DNA of 64,000 bases, from NCBI RefSeq assembly GCF_010093535.1, contig NW_022985190.1, positions 88,698 to 152,697 of the forward strand, read 5' to 3'. Source of the DNA: Lindgomyces ingoldianus. Taxonomy: Eukaryota > Ascomycota > Dothideomycetes > Pleosporales > Lindgomycetaceae. The number at the start of each line of letters is the position of its first letter. The first letter of the stretch is position 1. The notes beneath the pieces are model-generated. The model ran no database searches and had not been told where the DNA came from. It saw only the letters and a list, made by a program, of their open reading frames with translations. Below are positions 1 to 11,709 of this stretch, piece by piece. Position numbers and translations under genes: made by a program.

Positions 1-90
1 TGCAGCAAATTGCAGCATTTTACAGCATGTTGCAGCAAATTGCAGCAAATTGCAGCATGTTACAGCATTTTGCAGCAAATTGCAGCATGT
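1..90. repeat. 10-bp tandem repeat inside the LTR
   Basis: Nine consecutive 10-bp units of the form TGCAGCAAAT / TGCAGCATTT / TACAGCATGT run in perfect register from base 1 to 90, after which unique LTR sequence starts (TGCAAGCTGG at 91). The array probably continues to the left of the window. Confidence 0.9.
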
Positions 91-284
91 TGCAAGCTGG
101 TCGCGCATAGGGCTAGTGCGCGAGGGACTCGGATCGGCAGAACAAAAAGCCGAGCAACACGAGTAGAGCAGAAAAAAGGATCAATAAATTAAGACAATCA
201 ATACAATCAATCAATCATCCCATACATCATATCCAAACCCATCATTCATCTCAGGAAGCCCAGAAACAGTGCTTCAATCTGACA
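1..284 (-). repeat. LTR of relic A, left copy (truncated by window start)
   Basis: Nearly identical to 4182-4465 outside the short repeats, with a handful of substitutions around 180-210. It ends TGACA at 280-284, complementary to the TGTCA start of the other copy. It still holds abundant CpA and CpG, unlike the interior it borders. Confidence 0.8.
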
Positions 285-2848
285 ATAATGCTTAAAGTGT
301 TGTCTATCTATAAGCTAGTAATACTAAAGGTGTGCTCTCCTTTATTAGTAATTAAAAGGTAGAGGTTATATAAAGAGATGTGCATGCGCAGCTTTTCTTT
401 ATAGTAGTTATAGTATGTCTTAAACTAATACAGTCCTAATTTAGCAGCTCTATATAAGAGTTGTACAACCTAGAGTATTATATTTAGTAGAAAGCTCTAG
501 CGCATCTTCTTTAGTAGCTTTGTGTACAGTGTGCGTATAAGCTTATCTATTAATTAGATGTATACTTATATAATATTACGTAGTTTAAAATGCATTCTGT
601 ACATAGCTCTTAGGCTTACTTTTATAGCTAAAAGTAGTCTCTAGCTTATTCTCTAAATAGTTAGTAACTAGGTAAGGATTTCTCCTTTCTTTTTATCTAA
701 GTAGCTAGTAAACACTAGGTGGGATTTTTTATATAGTTAGGTTGTTTTGCCTTTTACTTTTTATATAAGGCAGAGGTTAAAAATTTAACCTTTATGCTTT
801 ATTAAGTTGTACACTATAACTTTAAAAGTGCTGTTAGTAATTAAAGTGTTTATCTCTATATAGTCTAATTTCTTAAATAGTTTTCTAGGTGTAGTAATTA
901 CACTGTCTATATAGAGCTTAATAAATAAAGCCTAATTATCCTTTTTCTTTTAGGTTAGGAATACCTAGTCTAGACTTTATGCAGGTTTTCTTTACTTTTT
1001 ACTTCTTTTAGTATTTATATCTTTCCTTTACACTAGTGCAGCATTGCTATCCTAAGGGGCTTAGTCTATAGTAGGCTCTAGTTCTGCCTTTATAACATTT
1101 TTATAAGGCTGTTTTCTCTTTCTCTTCTTTAAAGGATCTTTTTATATAGGGATTAGTTTATCTAGGTTATCTGTTGCAGGTAAGTTGTCTTTCTTCTTTT
1201 TTTTATAGTACAGTTTAACCTGCGTACATTAGAGCTTTAGTAGGCTATTTTTTCTTTTAATAATAATGTTTCTTTATTTAATGCTCTTAATTTTATATAG
1301 GCTAGTCTAGCCTTTCTTCTCTCTCTATGCTATAATCTCTAAGCTAAGGGGGAGGTTAAGAACTTTATATGTTATAAGGCTATTACAAGTGTTAATTACA
1401 TAATTAATGTTTACTTTTGCATAGTCTTTTTAAAGTATCTTTATTACCTTTTATATAGTGCTTGCTTGTGTAATAATGTCTAGTAATAGTAAAAAGTTTA
1501 GGTTAATTTTTAGGTATGCTCTAAAGACTAGCAGCGTAGGTACTAGACTGTGTAGGCTAGCTATGTTGTTTAGAGCCTTAACTGCTATCTGCAGGATAGC
1601 CTTATTATTTATATAGTCACCTAGCTTAGTCTTTAGGATGTTAAACGCTTATTAGAGAGGTATGTATGCGCGCTTAACCTTTTTAACTGCCTAATGTGCT
1701 TTTACAGGCATCTGCCTATATATAGCTTCTATAATCTTTGCACAAGCTTAAAAATCCTCTAAAGCAAAGTTTATACTAGAGTTATACATAATGTAGTCTA
1801 GGGGTCTTTAATAGGTGTTAATCTAGCATTTACATAATGCATCCTAGGTATCTTGTGCGGACATAGATTTTAGGAATGTGGCAGCCTAAAATAATATGTC
1901 TACATTAATAACATGTAAGACATCCCTATTATTAATTTATATAATATTAATAATAACCTTATAGTTAAAGTAGGTGTTATCTTTAATTATAAACTTAAAT
2001 CTTTGTAGGGCCTAGTTATATAATTAGCAAAGGTAGCAGAACTTCTTAATCTTTTCTAGCACTACAGCATTAATGTTGTAGCTAGCGCTAGTTAGCATCT
2101 TCTAGAGTCTCTTTATGTAGGGGTGTCTAAATTAGCAGTAGAGGCAGTAAAGTTCTAATTTAGTAAAAAAAAACATAGATTCTTTCTTACTAACATTAAA
2201 AAAAAAGTGTCCTTATTTTTATATAATAAGTACAGTAGTTTTATCTTTATATATAATAATATTTAAAATGTTGTTAAAGTATGCTCTAAGTTAATTAGCA
2301 TCTGCTAGTAATAGCAAGAATAGTGTTAGAGTCTCTAGAATGTAGTATGTAACTAAACTAATTAAGTTCTAGATTTATATAGTACTAATTAATTTCTTTA
2401 GTGTCTAGCCTTTAAAGCTAATATCTGTTTAGCTAAGTGTCTAATTAATTTCTATACATAGGTTCTCTTATACATACACCTTAAGTTAGGACTTGCTAAT
2501 AGTAGAGATCTTTGCTACGCTTATGTTCTATAGTTTGCCTTAGTATACTATACAGTATTAGTTATTAAGGATAAACTGCTTAGCATATTCCTTAGGTTTA
2601 ATGCTGTAGATGTCCTCTTCTGTTGCATAGTGTAAATAGGCAGCAGAGGTAAGGTAGTTAATAGCTTTTTTAGCATCTTTACTTTCTTATTTTATTTTCT
2701 TTATATTATGTAAATTATTCTCTTTCTTAGGGTAACCTTTAAAGTCTTAGATGTATAAGGTAATAGCTTTACATAATAAGGTTTTATTATAGAAATTTTT
2801 ATATAAGGTAATGTACTAGTTCTTTGCTTATGTATAGTTATTATAAAA

Positions 2849-2890
2849 GTAGTTTAATAACTAACATCTTTTTTTATAGCAGACAAAGCA
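2849..2890 (-). pseudogene. Gag zinc-knuckle remnant of relic A
   Basis: The minus strand reads Cys-Phe-Val-Cys-Tyr-Lys-Lys-Arg-Cys then TAG. Fungal Copia Gag proteins carry CFVCGKxGCWSxxH here; the TAG fits a mutated Trp codon and the final His position is now Tyr. It is the only protein motif I could recover from the relic. The matching position in relic B is also degenerate but alignable. Confidence 0.45.
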
Positions 2891-4114
2891 CTTCTTTATC
2901 TGTGTGCAGTTGTCTCTAGATTATAGCCTAAACCTAGATAGAGATCTTCTATGTTGTCTTTTTCTGCGCAGAGGGAAGCTTTCTTTTTGTTGTGCAGACT
3001 CTTATTGTGCAGAGTTGTATTAGCAGTTTATGTAGTATACATTAGGCAGTTTCTAAAGGTATTAGTTTACCCTTTAGTCTATAGTAACTTAAAGTAATGC
3101 CTGTAGGTCACTAAATAAGGCTTTACATAAGGGCTTAATAGTAAACATAGCATGTTCTAGTTCTAGTTGTCCTTAACAGGCTTATATAATAGCAGTGTGC
3201 AGTAGAACATCCTCTTAGAATTTTATTTTTAGTGCCTTTTATGTAAGTGTAAGCTTGTTAATTATTATTTTAAGGACTTTATATAAACTCTTGTTAGAGT
3301 TTTTTTATTAGCATTATATAAAAGTTATTATTATCTAGTCTATCTAGTACTAGCTATAGTTTACATTAGTGTTAAAGTAACTACTTAAGGTGTTATACAA
3401 ATGCTTCTAGTCATGTCTAGGGCCTATGTTATGCATATAGTACATATTTGCCTAACCTTTTAGGATATCTAGAAAGATGTCTATGTACTAAGTTTCCTAA
3501 ATATTTAGCTATTAACATAGATTAATAAAGATCCTTATTTTATTTATAAAGATATTATATAGTTAACTTATGTAGTTATTATTTTTTTTTTATACTTTTT
3601 AGAATTATATAATCTTGTCTGCTAGGAGTTTTTCTTTAGCAGTTTCCCTCTAGGGTGGAAGTTTGTACAGGCTGTAATGTGGTATAGATTGTGCAGGTGG
3701 TATCAGTGGTGCATACACTACTGCAGGCGGTGGTGTGTACGATTGAGGGTGTGGAGCAGGCGTTGGGTAGGGTGGCATGTATTGTTCGTACAGTGATCAG
3801 TGTAGTGCTGGCTAAGGTGTAGGAGCAGGTAATACTAGTATGTTTAGTGTTAATAGCAGCATTATGTTTAGTCTGCTTCTGTGCAGAGCCTTATATAGTA
3901 ATAAAGGTTATGTATAAAGCCTTTCTAGTGCAATTGCCTTCCTTTATGCTATATTGTACAGCTTCTAGGCTTAGGTACTTTTAGTGCCTAGCTGTAGTGT
4001 AATTTCTTTGTCCTTTAGCACTTATATAAGCTCCCTTTTAAACGCGCAGCTAAGTGCTAAGAAGTCTTATAGTGTCTATCCTTTAAAATTCTCTTGTCAG
4101 ATATGCGCACCTAC

Positions 4115-4465
4115 TGTCAAGACAGGAGGAACGTTTGACGAAAGCTGCTACATAGTACGAGCAATAAGCTCGAACAGTATGTTGCTGCAAATTGCAGCAT
4201 TTTGCAGCATGTTGCAGCAAATTGCAGCATTTTACAGCATGTTGCAGCAAATTGCAGCAAATTGCAGCATGTTGCAAGCTGGTCGCGCATAGGGCTAGTG
4301 CGCGAGGGACTCGGATCGGCAGAACAAAAAGCCGAGCAACACGAGTAGAGCAGAAAAAGGATCGATAAATCAAGAAAATGAACACAATCAATCAATCATC
4401 CCATACATCATATCCAAACCCATCATTCATCTCAGGAAGCCCAGAAACAGTGCTTCAATCTAACA
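4115..4465 (-). repeat. LTR of relic A, right (5') copy
   Basis: A 351-bp repeat starting TGTCAAGACAGG and ending CTTCAATCTAACA. Its last 284 bases match the left copy. It is visibly less AT-rich than the interior, with little sign of RIP. Short ORFs here arise from the 10-bp array and are not genes. Confidence 0.8.
4183..4272. repeat. 10-bp tandem repeat inside the LTR (second copy)
   Basis: Nine 10-bp units of the same family as at 1-90, but in a different order of variants (AAAT, ATTT, ATGT, AAAT, ATTT, ATGT, AAAT, AAAT, ATGT endings), so the array has rearranged since the LTRs were identical. Confidence 0.9.
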
Positions 4466-4780
4466 TCTCTATGTACGCACTTAGAAAGGTAGCGCCTTTC
4501 TAAGTTATTATATGTAGATTAGCAATTGCGTAACCTGCGTATAATTAAGTCTACAGGCTTATTGGAGCCTCTAACATGTTAATCTTGTTATTCTAGTACT
4601 CTAGGCTAGTCTTGTTCTGTAGTGTTGCCTCTAATATCCCTGTGTCCTTTGTAAGTTGTTTATATAATAGGAATTATTCTTTGTTCTTTCTATTATCACG
4701 TAGAGTTGTTAGTTGCTAATAGGATTCTATTATAATAGTATAGTTAATTGCTTTTCTAGTGGATTGCGCAGGTACTGCTG

Positions 4781-5006
4781 TTGTCTAGCTGCTAGGTTGT
4801 GCAGCTTTAATAGCTTTAGTGTGCACCTTACACTATCTCCTCTTTACTTTGTACAGTAGCAGAGCTTGCTGTATAATGCAAAAGATTAATGTGCTATTGT
4901 CTAGCTACTAGGTTGTGCAGCTGTAGTAGCTTTAGTGTGCATCTTACACTATCTCCTTTTTACTTTGTACAGTAGCAGAGCTTGCTGTATAATGCAAAGG
5001 ATTAAT
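4781..5006. repeat. Two tandem copies of a 116-bp unit
   Basis: TTGTCTAGCTGCTAGGTTGT at 4781 recurs as TTGTCTAGCTACTAGGTTGT at 4897, and the following 100 bases match with few differences (G/A and C/T changes). Each unit ends with AATGCAAARGATTAAT. Confidence 0.85.
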
Positions 5007-5010
5007 CTAC

Positions 5011-5134
5011 TATCTTAAAGAATAGGTAACTAAACAAAGTACCTTATAAGGCGTAGGTACTCTGCTATTACTTTTCTTAAGGGATAGGTAACAAAATAAA
5101 GTACCTTATAGGGCGTAGGTACTCTGTTGTTACT
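5011..5134. repeat. Two tandem copies of a 62-bp unit
   Basis: The motif AGGTAAC followed by AAAGTACCTTATARGGCGTA occurs at 5024 and again at 5086, a 62-bp period directly after the 116-bp repeat pair. Confidence 0.75.
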
Positions 5135-5362
5135 CTTACTAATTTGCAGTTAATTAAATTAACTACTAATTAGTGTTAAATAGGCTCTAACAGCTAGCTG
5201 CTTATAGTATAAGTACTTAAGTAGCAAGAGTAAGAGTAGTGTACAGTGTGCACAGTGTACAAGGTAGGTAAGGTAAGGGCAACATGTTTCTAGTTCTATT
5301 GCTCTTGTCTTTCCTCTGTACAGAGGAAAAGGGGGATATCTAGATGTTCGCGCACAGAGGTT

Positions 5363-5410
5363 CGCGCACGAGCATCATGTGACATAGATACGTGATCCTG
5401 CTCGTGCGCG
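5363..5410. repeat. 12-bp perfect inverted repeat in a GC-rich island
   Basis: CGCGCACGAGCA (5363-5374) is the exact reverse complement of TGCTCGTGCGCG (5399-5410), with a 24-bp loop. It sits in a short CpG-rich island within AT-rich relic DNA. Confidence 0.8.
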
Positions 5411-6040
5411 ATCGCTCGTATCCAGGCCGCGACGCTGCTGCTGCGTACGGACACTTAATTTTTATAATTTTTCTTTTTTTATATAATTTTTAAATTAACA
5501 TAATATTAATTATAAGCCTTTTTTTATTTATTATACTAAGCTTTATAAGACATTTATATAAAGATCTTAAGTCTATGCATAGTATAATAGGTATTAGAGG
5601 TAGTCTAAGTATATGTATAATCTAGTTAATTATTATGCTTAGTGTAATTATGTAGTTAAACTCTTCTACTATTCTATATAATTTACTAGCTAGTATAGAG
5701 CAGGTAACCTATTTACACTTAGAAGAGTTCTAGTGTATAATATTACTTATAATTTTAAAGTTATATAAGTTTCTAGTGCACTGCTCTATTTTAAAAATAA
5801 TAAAAAAACTAAGCTATAAACTTAAGTCTTTATTATTTATAAATAATTTATTAGTAAAAATAAACAACTTTATATAAAAAAAATTAAGTAGTATATATAA
5901 TAATTTTTAATTTTAGTTATTAATTTACTAATAGATTTATACATTTAATACTTTAATATTATTATATAATAGTAACATAACTTAAGCAGTAGTAAATAGG
6001 TTAAATACTGCCTTAGGTTAACATATAAACGCAATATAGG

Positions 6041-6358
6041 TGTCACGGTATCCTCCCCGGATCCCAGACATAACCGTATTAGACGTGTACTAGAGTATTA
6101 TTAGTGCACGTCTGACATAAACACAACACAACACAGACATAAACTTAAGCACAAACCGCCTTAACACTAACTAAACCTAGAATAGGCTTAATTTATACTT
6201 AAAGCGCTTAGACTTCTAAGCTAAGTATTTAATTACTAATTTCCTTCTAAACTTTTTTATTTCTTACATAACATCTTGTACCTACTATAATACTTTACAT
6301 AGTAATTAAACTAGACCTCTGTAAAGCTCTATAACCTTACTTATGCATAATTATAACA
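6041..6358 (+). repeat. 5' LTR of old Gypsy element
   Basis: It starts TGTCACGGTATCC and ends ATTATAACA; 318 bp, aligning to 11387-11704 and to both LTRs of the young copy. The last bases show C-to-T changes relative to the young copy (GTGACA has become ATAACA). Confidence 0.92.
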
Positions 6359-6386
6359 TTATATTGTGTTAAAACTTTAGCTAAGA

Positions 6387-9300
6387 ATAGCCTCTAAATC
6401 TAATTTAATAAGCTTAGTACTTATATAACTTTAAGCTATTAAAGTAAGCTAAGAAGCCTTTTAAAAAGCGCTTACTTTATAGAAAAGCTGCTATGTTATA
6501 AGCTTTAAAGCTTTTTAAAAAGACTTTAAAAAATAGCTTTACATTATTAAGCAGTTTATTTCTGCTTTAACTTTTATTATAGTAGTAGAAACTAAGAACT
6601 TACTAGCCTTAAAGCTTACTTAGAAGTCTAGAGATAGCTTAACTCTTTTCTGCTTAACGCTACTTACAACTTATAACTCTTTTAACTTAGTAATAAAATC
6701 TAACTAACTCTCTAATCCCCTACTGTTTAATAGAAAATAAAAAGACCTACTTTCTTTTCTATATAAGCTTTAATATAAACTTAAAGAAAATGTAAACTAA
6801 TTCCCCTCTAAACACTTTTAGTTACTATACACTTACTTTTAACTTAACTACAACATAACAGCCTTAATTAACTTACTAATAGATAAGAATATTATTAACT
6901 TAGATTAATTTATAGTGTTTTTATAAGTAACTTATAGAAACTTAAATAAAAAGTTAACAGCTCTAAGTTGCCTAAACACTTTATAATAAAAAAGAAAAAG
7001 CTTTACTTTACACTTTACTAAGTTTTACTAACTTATATTTAATATAAGCCTAAATAAGATAGGTCTAATTATAGCCTTATATAACTCCCTTTTAACTAAA
7101 CTGTAATATGCTATAGTAGAAGAACCCCTTCTAAACAACCTTAACGCGTATGCAAACTTAATTGCTACCTATAATAATAACATAAGGTTCCTCCCTGTAT
7201 AAGCCCTAATACGCCCCTAAACTAGCGCAGTTGCAAATAAAGACTTTAATATAATAAAAATTAATTTAAATTATGCTTTAGTTAGTTCTAGAAAGTGTAA
7301 AGATTATAAAAAAAAAGTTAATGCTTTAAGTGTAGTAAGCATAGTTATATCTTTTAAAACTACTTTATTCCTCTTCCTTAAGTCTATGTAAGTAGCGCTG
7401 CTAGCACTTATTAAAGATTTTTACTATTTTAATTTTATTTTTGTAAAGGCTTTAACTTATATTTAAGCCCTAATTTCTCTTACTACTTTTAATGTAGCTG
7501 CAGCTATAGCAGTAGAAGCCTGCAAAAAGGCTTGTCTTAGGGCTAAGTTGCTCTTTAGAACTAATTTAACACTAGATTTTTACTAACTTATAGGCTAAGT
7601 CCCCTACTAATAACTAAAAGTACTAAGTTAATATTTTTATATGTTTATAATAAAGAACTGTATTAGCTCTAATATAAGCTCTTATTAACTTAGGAGTAAA
7701 CAGCATAGGTTACATTAATAAAAAACTAGCGCATAAACTAAATCTTTAATTAACACTACTTACCTAAATAATTTACCTAACTAGATTTAATAGAAAATAA
7801 CTTAAAAAAAGTTCTATCTTTTGTACTATAACTATTATAATTACCTACTAATACTATAAGAAGCAGATTAAGCTCTATGTAATAAACATAGAATATTATA
7901 ACCTAATTCTAGAATAACTATAGCTATATTAGCATAAGGTTGCTTTTAATTACTAAAAGTAAGTTTTAAACTTTAACTTTTTCTAATGCTAAAATATATG
8001 CTTACACTTACACCTAAATAACACCTAAGTAGCACTTAATATAGAAGGTTTTTAGACCTACTTTTTAATAACCTAGAGAAGAACTACTTAAGTAAGGCTA
8101 ATAAGCTAGGCCTTTTACTAAAATAAGCTATATAAAATAATTTAACAACTACTTAAACTTAAAGAAAAGAAAGCCTTTAAGAAATTTTTACTTACCTAAT
8201 TTAAACATAAACTAGGACTTAAACAGCAGATAGACATCTGCTATATAGAACCTGCCTTATTTATAACCTTAGCTTAACAACTAGATTATAAAATCTACAT
8301 AGTTATAATTTTTAATATAGACTAAGCTTTAGCTCCCTAAAAATGCACTAACTTAAGGATAATAGTCTTTTAAGACTACTATAACTTATTACATGTCTTT
8401 TTTTAAGACAAGTCTAATAAGCTTTTAATATAACATCTATATAATTACTAAATAACTTTTAAGCCTAGTAAACAACCTAGTTATAGGCTACTATATAAGA
8501 TGTTACTAAATAAATTAAAAGTGCTTTAAAAATACCTTAATAAGAACTTAGAAAAAGGGTTTATTTAAGCTAGCTTCTTACTAGTAGTGTTACTTATACT
8601 ATTTATAAAGAAACCTAAGGGTAGGCTTTAATTTTATGTTAACTACTAAAAACTAAACACTATTACTATTAAAAACTAATACTTAATTTCTTTTTTACAG
8701 GAAACTCTAAGCTAACTAAGTAAAGCAAAGTATTTTATAAAGTTAGATATTATTACTACCTTTAATAAGCTAAGAATAGCAAAGAGTAATAAGTAGCTAA
8801 CAGTGTTTTAGACCTAATATAAACTATTTAAGTACCTAGTAATGCCCTTTAGCTTAGCTAACACGCCTAGTACTTTTTAACATTTTATAAATAACTTGCT
8901 CTAACTCTACTTAGATGTGTTCTGCACTGCGTATATTAATAACATTCTAATCTACAGTAATAGCCTTTTAGAGTATAAACAGCATGTACGCCTAGTGCTA
9001 AAAGCTATAAAAGAAGCAGGTCTATAACTTAACATAAATAAATGCAAGTTCTACTAATTAAAAGTTACATATTTAAGATATATAATTTTTATAAATAGCA
9101 TCTAAATAGACTCTATTAAGGTTTAGACTATGCTAGATTAGTAATACCTAAAGAATGTAAAAGATGTTTAAGCTTTTATAAAATTTACTAACTTTTACTA
9201 ATAATTTATTAACAACTTTTTATAGTAAGTAAGCCTTATAATTACACTTACTAAGAAAAAAATCTAATTTAACTTTAACTTAAATTACTAATAGTTTTTT

Positions 9301-11370
9301 AACTAGCTAAAGAAAGCTTTTACTAAAGCCTTAATACTCTACTACTTTAACTTTAAACTACTAATACTTGTAAAAGCTAATGCCTTAGACTATATAGTAG
9401 TAGAAGTTCTCTTCTAGACTAAGCTAGATAGGACTATTTAGCCTATTACATATTTTTTAAAAAGAATAAGTCTTATAAAAGGTAATTATAAGATCTACAA
9501 CAAAGAATTACTTACTATAGTACACTGCTTTAAATAATAGTAACCTAAACTAGAAGGTGCAGCGCATCTAATATAGGTCCTATCTAACTATAAGAACTTA
9601 TAGTACTTTATAACTATAAAATAACTTAGCTACTAATAAGCTTATTAGTTTAAATACTTATTTTATTTTAATTTTAAAATTACTTATTATCCTAGTTAAA
9701 ATAGAGAGAAACTAGATGCCTTTATAAGGTAATTCTAAGACATCTTTACTTAGAAAGAAGTGTAAAAAGCTTAACACTAAACTCTACTTTAACCTAAGCT
9801 ATTTTTAAACCTTAACTTAAATAAAATAGATTAGATAATTAATTAAATTATTACTAATAAGTATCTAAATAATAAATTTATTTAAGAAACCTTAAACCTA
9901 CTCTAAAACAGCGCTAGTTAGTTAAAGAAAGTAACACTAGCTAACTATAAAAACTAAAATAGTAAGCTATATTACTATAACTAACTTATAATCTCTAATT
10001 CTAATAAACTAAGAATTAAACTACTTTAAATTATACATAACTTACTTGTTAGAGGACACTTAGGCAAAGAAAAGACTCTTAACCTACTATAGAGAGAGTA
10101 CTACTGGCCCCGCATGTTCTATACTGTACACTAATACGTATTATGTTGCTATACTTGCTGTAAAGTAAAGGCCTTTTAAGAAAGGTATAATAGCCTGCTT
10201 AAACTACTTATAATCCTTAAATAAGCTTAAAAAGATATATTAATTAATTTTATTATAAACCTACTTCTATCTAAAGGGTACATAAATATTATAGTAGTTA
10301 TTAATTACTTAACTAAGTATTAACACTTAATACTATGTTTCTCTATAACTGCCCCTAATATAGCCTAGTTATTCTACTAATACGTATAGGTTTACTATAG
10401 CCTGCCTAACATAATTATATTAGACAGAGGTACGCAGTTTGTCTTAGCCTTCTAGAACAAACTTTATAAATAGCTCTAAATTGTCCCCTATTTATCTATA
10501 GCTTTTTACCTAGAGACTAACAGCTAGACTAAGAACATAAACACTATAATAAAATAAGTTCTATAAGTGTATATAAACTACTAGTAAGACAACTAGGTAA
10601 AATAGTTAGCTATAGCATAGTTTAAAGCTAATAACATAACATCTAAATTAACATAAGTATCCCTGTTCTTAGTAAACTATAGATACTACCTTTAAATAAA
10701 ATTTAAACTACTTTTAAATACCCCCTAACTAACTTATTAATCTATATAAGTAATAGATGTAAATAGACTTATTAATAAAATTTAAAATATATTTAAATAT
10801 ATTTATAAAAAGCTTACATAGGCTTAAGCTTTTTAATAAGAGTACATAAACTAATTTTAAACCTCTGCCCTTGCGTATGCAGCTGGCAAGAAGGTCTAGC
10901 TAGACGCTAGAAATATCTAAATAAACTAATAATTAAAGAAACTTAATTAAAAGAACTTTAGCCCTTTTACAGTAGCCTATATAGTCTTATTGCATACTTA
11001 CTAATTAATCCTACTTAACAGCATAAAGATACACCCTGTGTTCTATGTATTATTGCTGCGCTAAGTAGCCTCTAAATCTAACTATCTACCTAGACAGCTA
11101 AACCTACTACTTAAACCTATTATTATAAATAATAAACTAGAATATATTATAGAAAATGTTAAATAAATCTAGTTTAATAAAAAAAAACATATTTATAAAT
11201 ACTTTATAAAATAGACTAAATACAACAAACTGTTATAAGAACCTATAAAAGCCTTATAAGAGAACTCTGCAGTAACTTAATTCTACACCTAATACTTATC
11301 TAAACTAAACTTGTACCCTAATAAAGACAACCTAATGCTAGAACTACTAATATAAAGGATTCCCTTTTTA
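6387..11370 (+). pseudogene. gag-pol remnant of old Gypsy element
   Basis: The young copy starts Gag with ATGGCCTCTGAATC; here the start reads ATA at 6387. Frequent stops occur in every frame. Position-by-position comparison with the young copy still shows Gag, protease, reverse transcriptase (YINN in place of YIDD at 8932-8943), RNase H, integrase and the C-terminal chromodomain region in order. No function can remain. Confidence 0.85.
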
Positions 11371-11386
11371 ATAAGGGGGGGGGTAC

Positions 11387-11704
11387 TGTTACAGTATCCT
11401 CTCTAGATCCTAGACATAACTATATTAGACATGTACTAGAGTATTATTAGTGCATGTCTAACATAAATACAACATAACATAGACATAAACTTAAGCATAA
11501 ACTACCTTAACACTAACTAAACTTAAAATAGGCTTAATTTATACCTAAAGTGCTTAGACTTCTAAGCTAAGTATTTAATTACTAATTTCTTTTTAAACCT
11601 TTCTGTTCCTTACACAACGTCTTGTACCTACTATAATACTTCACGTAGTAATTAAACTAGACCTCCGTGAAGCTCTATAACCTTACTCGTGCACAATCGT
11701 GACA
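11387..11704 (+). repeat. 3' LTR of old Gypsy element
   Basis: 318 bp from TGTTACAGTATCC to CAATCGTGACA, preceded by a run of nine G followed by TAC. Its right half keeps more CpG than the 5' LTR, so the two LTRs were mutated to different degrees. Confidence 0.92.
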
Positions 11705-11709
11705 ATAGG

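Larger units (their letters stand above)
1..4465 (-). mobile_element. Copia-like LTR retrotransposon relic A (left end cut by window)
   Basis: Two direct repeats bound an AT-rich interior. The right LTR (4115-4465) starts TGTCA and ends TAACA; the left copy ends TGACA at 284, so the termini form the TG...CA inverted ends typical of LTRs. The interior (285-4114) is full of stops in all frames and very rich in TpA, as expected after RIP. Read on the minus strand, 2890-2849 translates as CFVCYKK-RC followed by a stop, matching the CxxCxxxGC zinc knuckle seen in Gag of fungal Copia elements; this is the basis for the minus-strand Copia assignment. No intact reading frame remains, and the interior (about 3.8 kb) is shorter than a full Copia element, so internal deletions are likely. 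The class rests on one degenerate motif plus similarity to relic B. Confidence 0.6.
4466..6035. other. AT-rich relic DNA with tandem repeats; no gene
   Basis: AT-rich, stop-filled sequence between relic A and the old Gypsy element. Parts of 5100-5330 resemble 16110-16330 near the right end of relic B (shared stretches such as CTACTAATTAGTGTTAAATAG), so this is probably terminal sequence of the same Copia-like family into which the Gypsy element later inserted. A short GC-rich stretch at 5340-5450 escaped mutation. No coding potential was seen. Confidence 0.5.
6041..11704 (+). mobile_element. Ty3/Gypsy chromovirus relic, heavily RIP-mutated
   Basis: A structurally complete LTR element of 5664 bp with 318-bp LTRs, a 5-bp target duplication (ATAGG at 6036-6040 and 11705-11709) and a purine-rich tract before the 3' LTR (about 11374-11386). 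It aligns throughout with the minus-strand copy at 48387-54051. Nearly every CpA has become TpA and TpG has become TpA, so both strands were mutated; CpG is almost gone too. All genes are destroyed. The catalytic reverse transcriptase aspartates are lost: YIDD reads YINN at 8932-8943. It lies within Copia-like DNA, so it is a nested insertion later than that element. Confidence 0.92.

Noticed and set aside
1..95. Short regular repeats as a CRISPR array
   Set aside because: Units are contiguous 10-mers without spacers, lie inside an LTR, and the genome is fungal.
3984..4395. ORFs of 92-102 codons on both strands over the LTR
   Set aside because: They translate the 10-bp repeat (Cys-Asn-Leu-Leu-Gln-type periodicity) and occur on both strands and in several frames; artefacts of the array.
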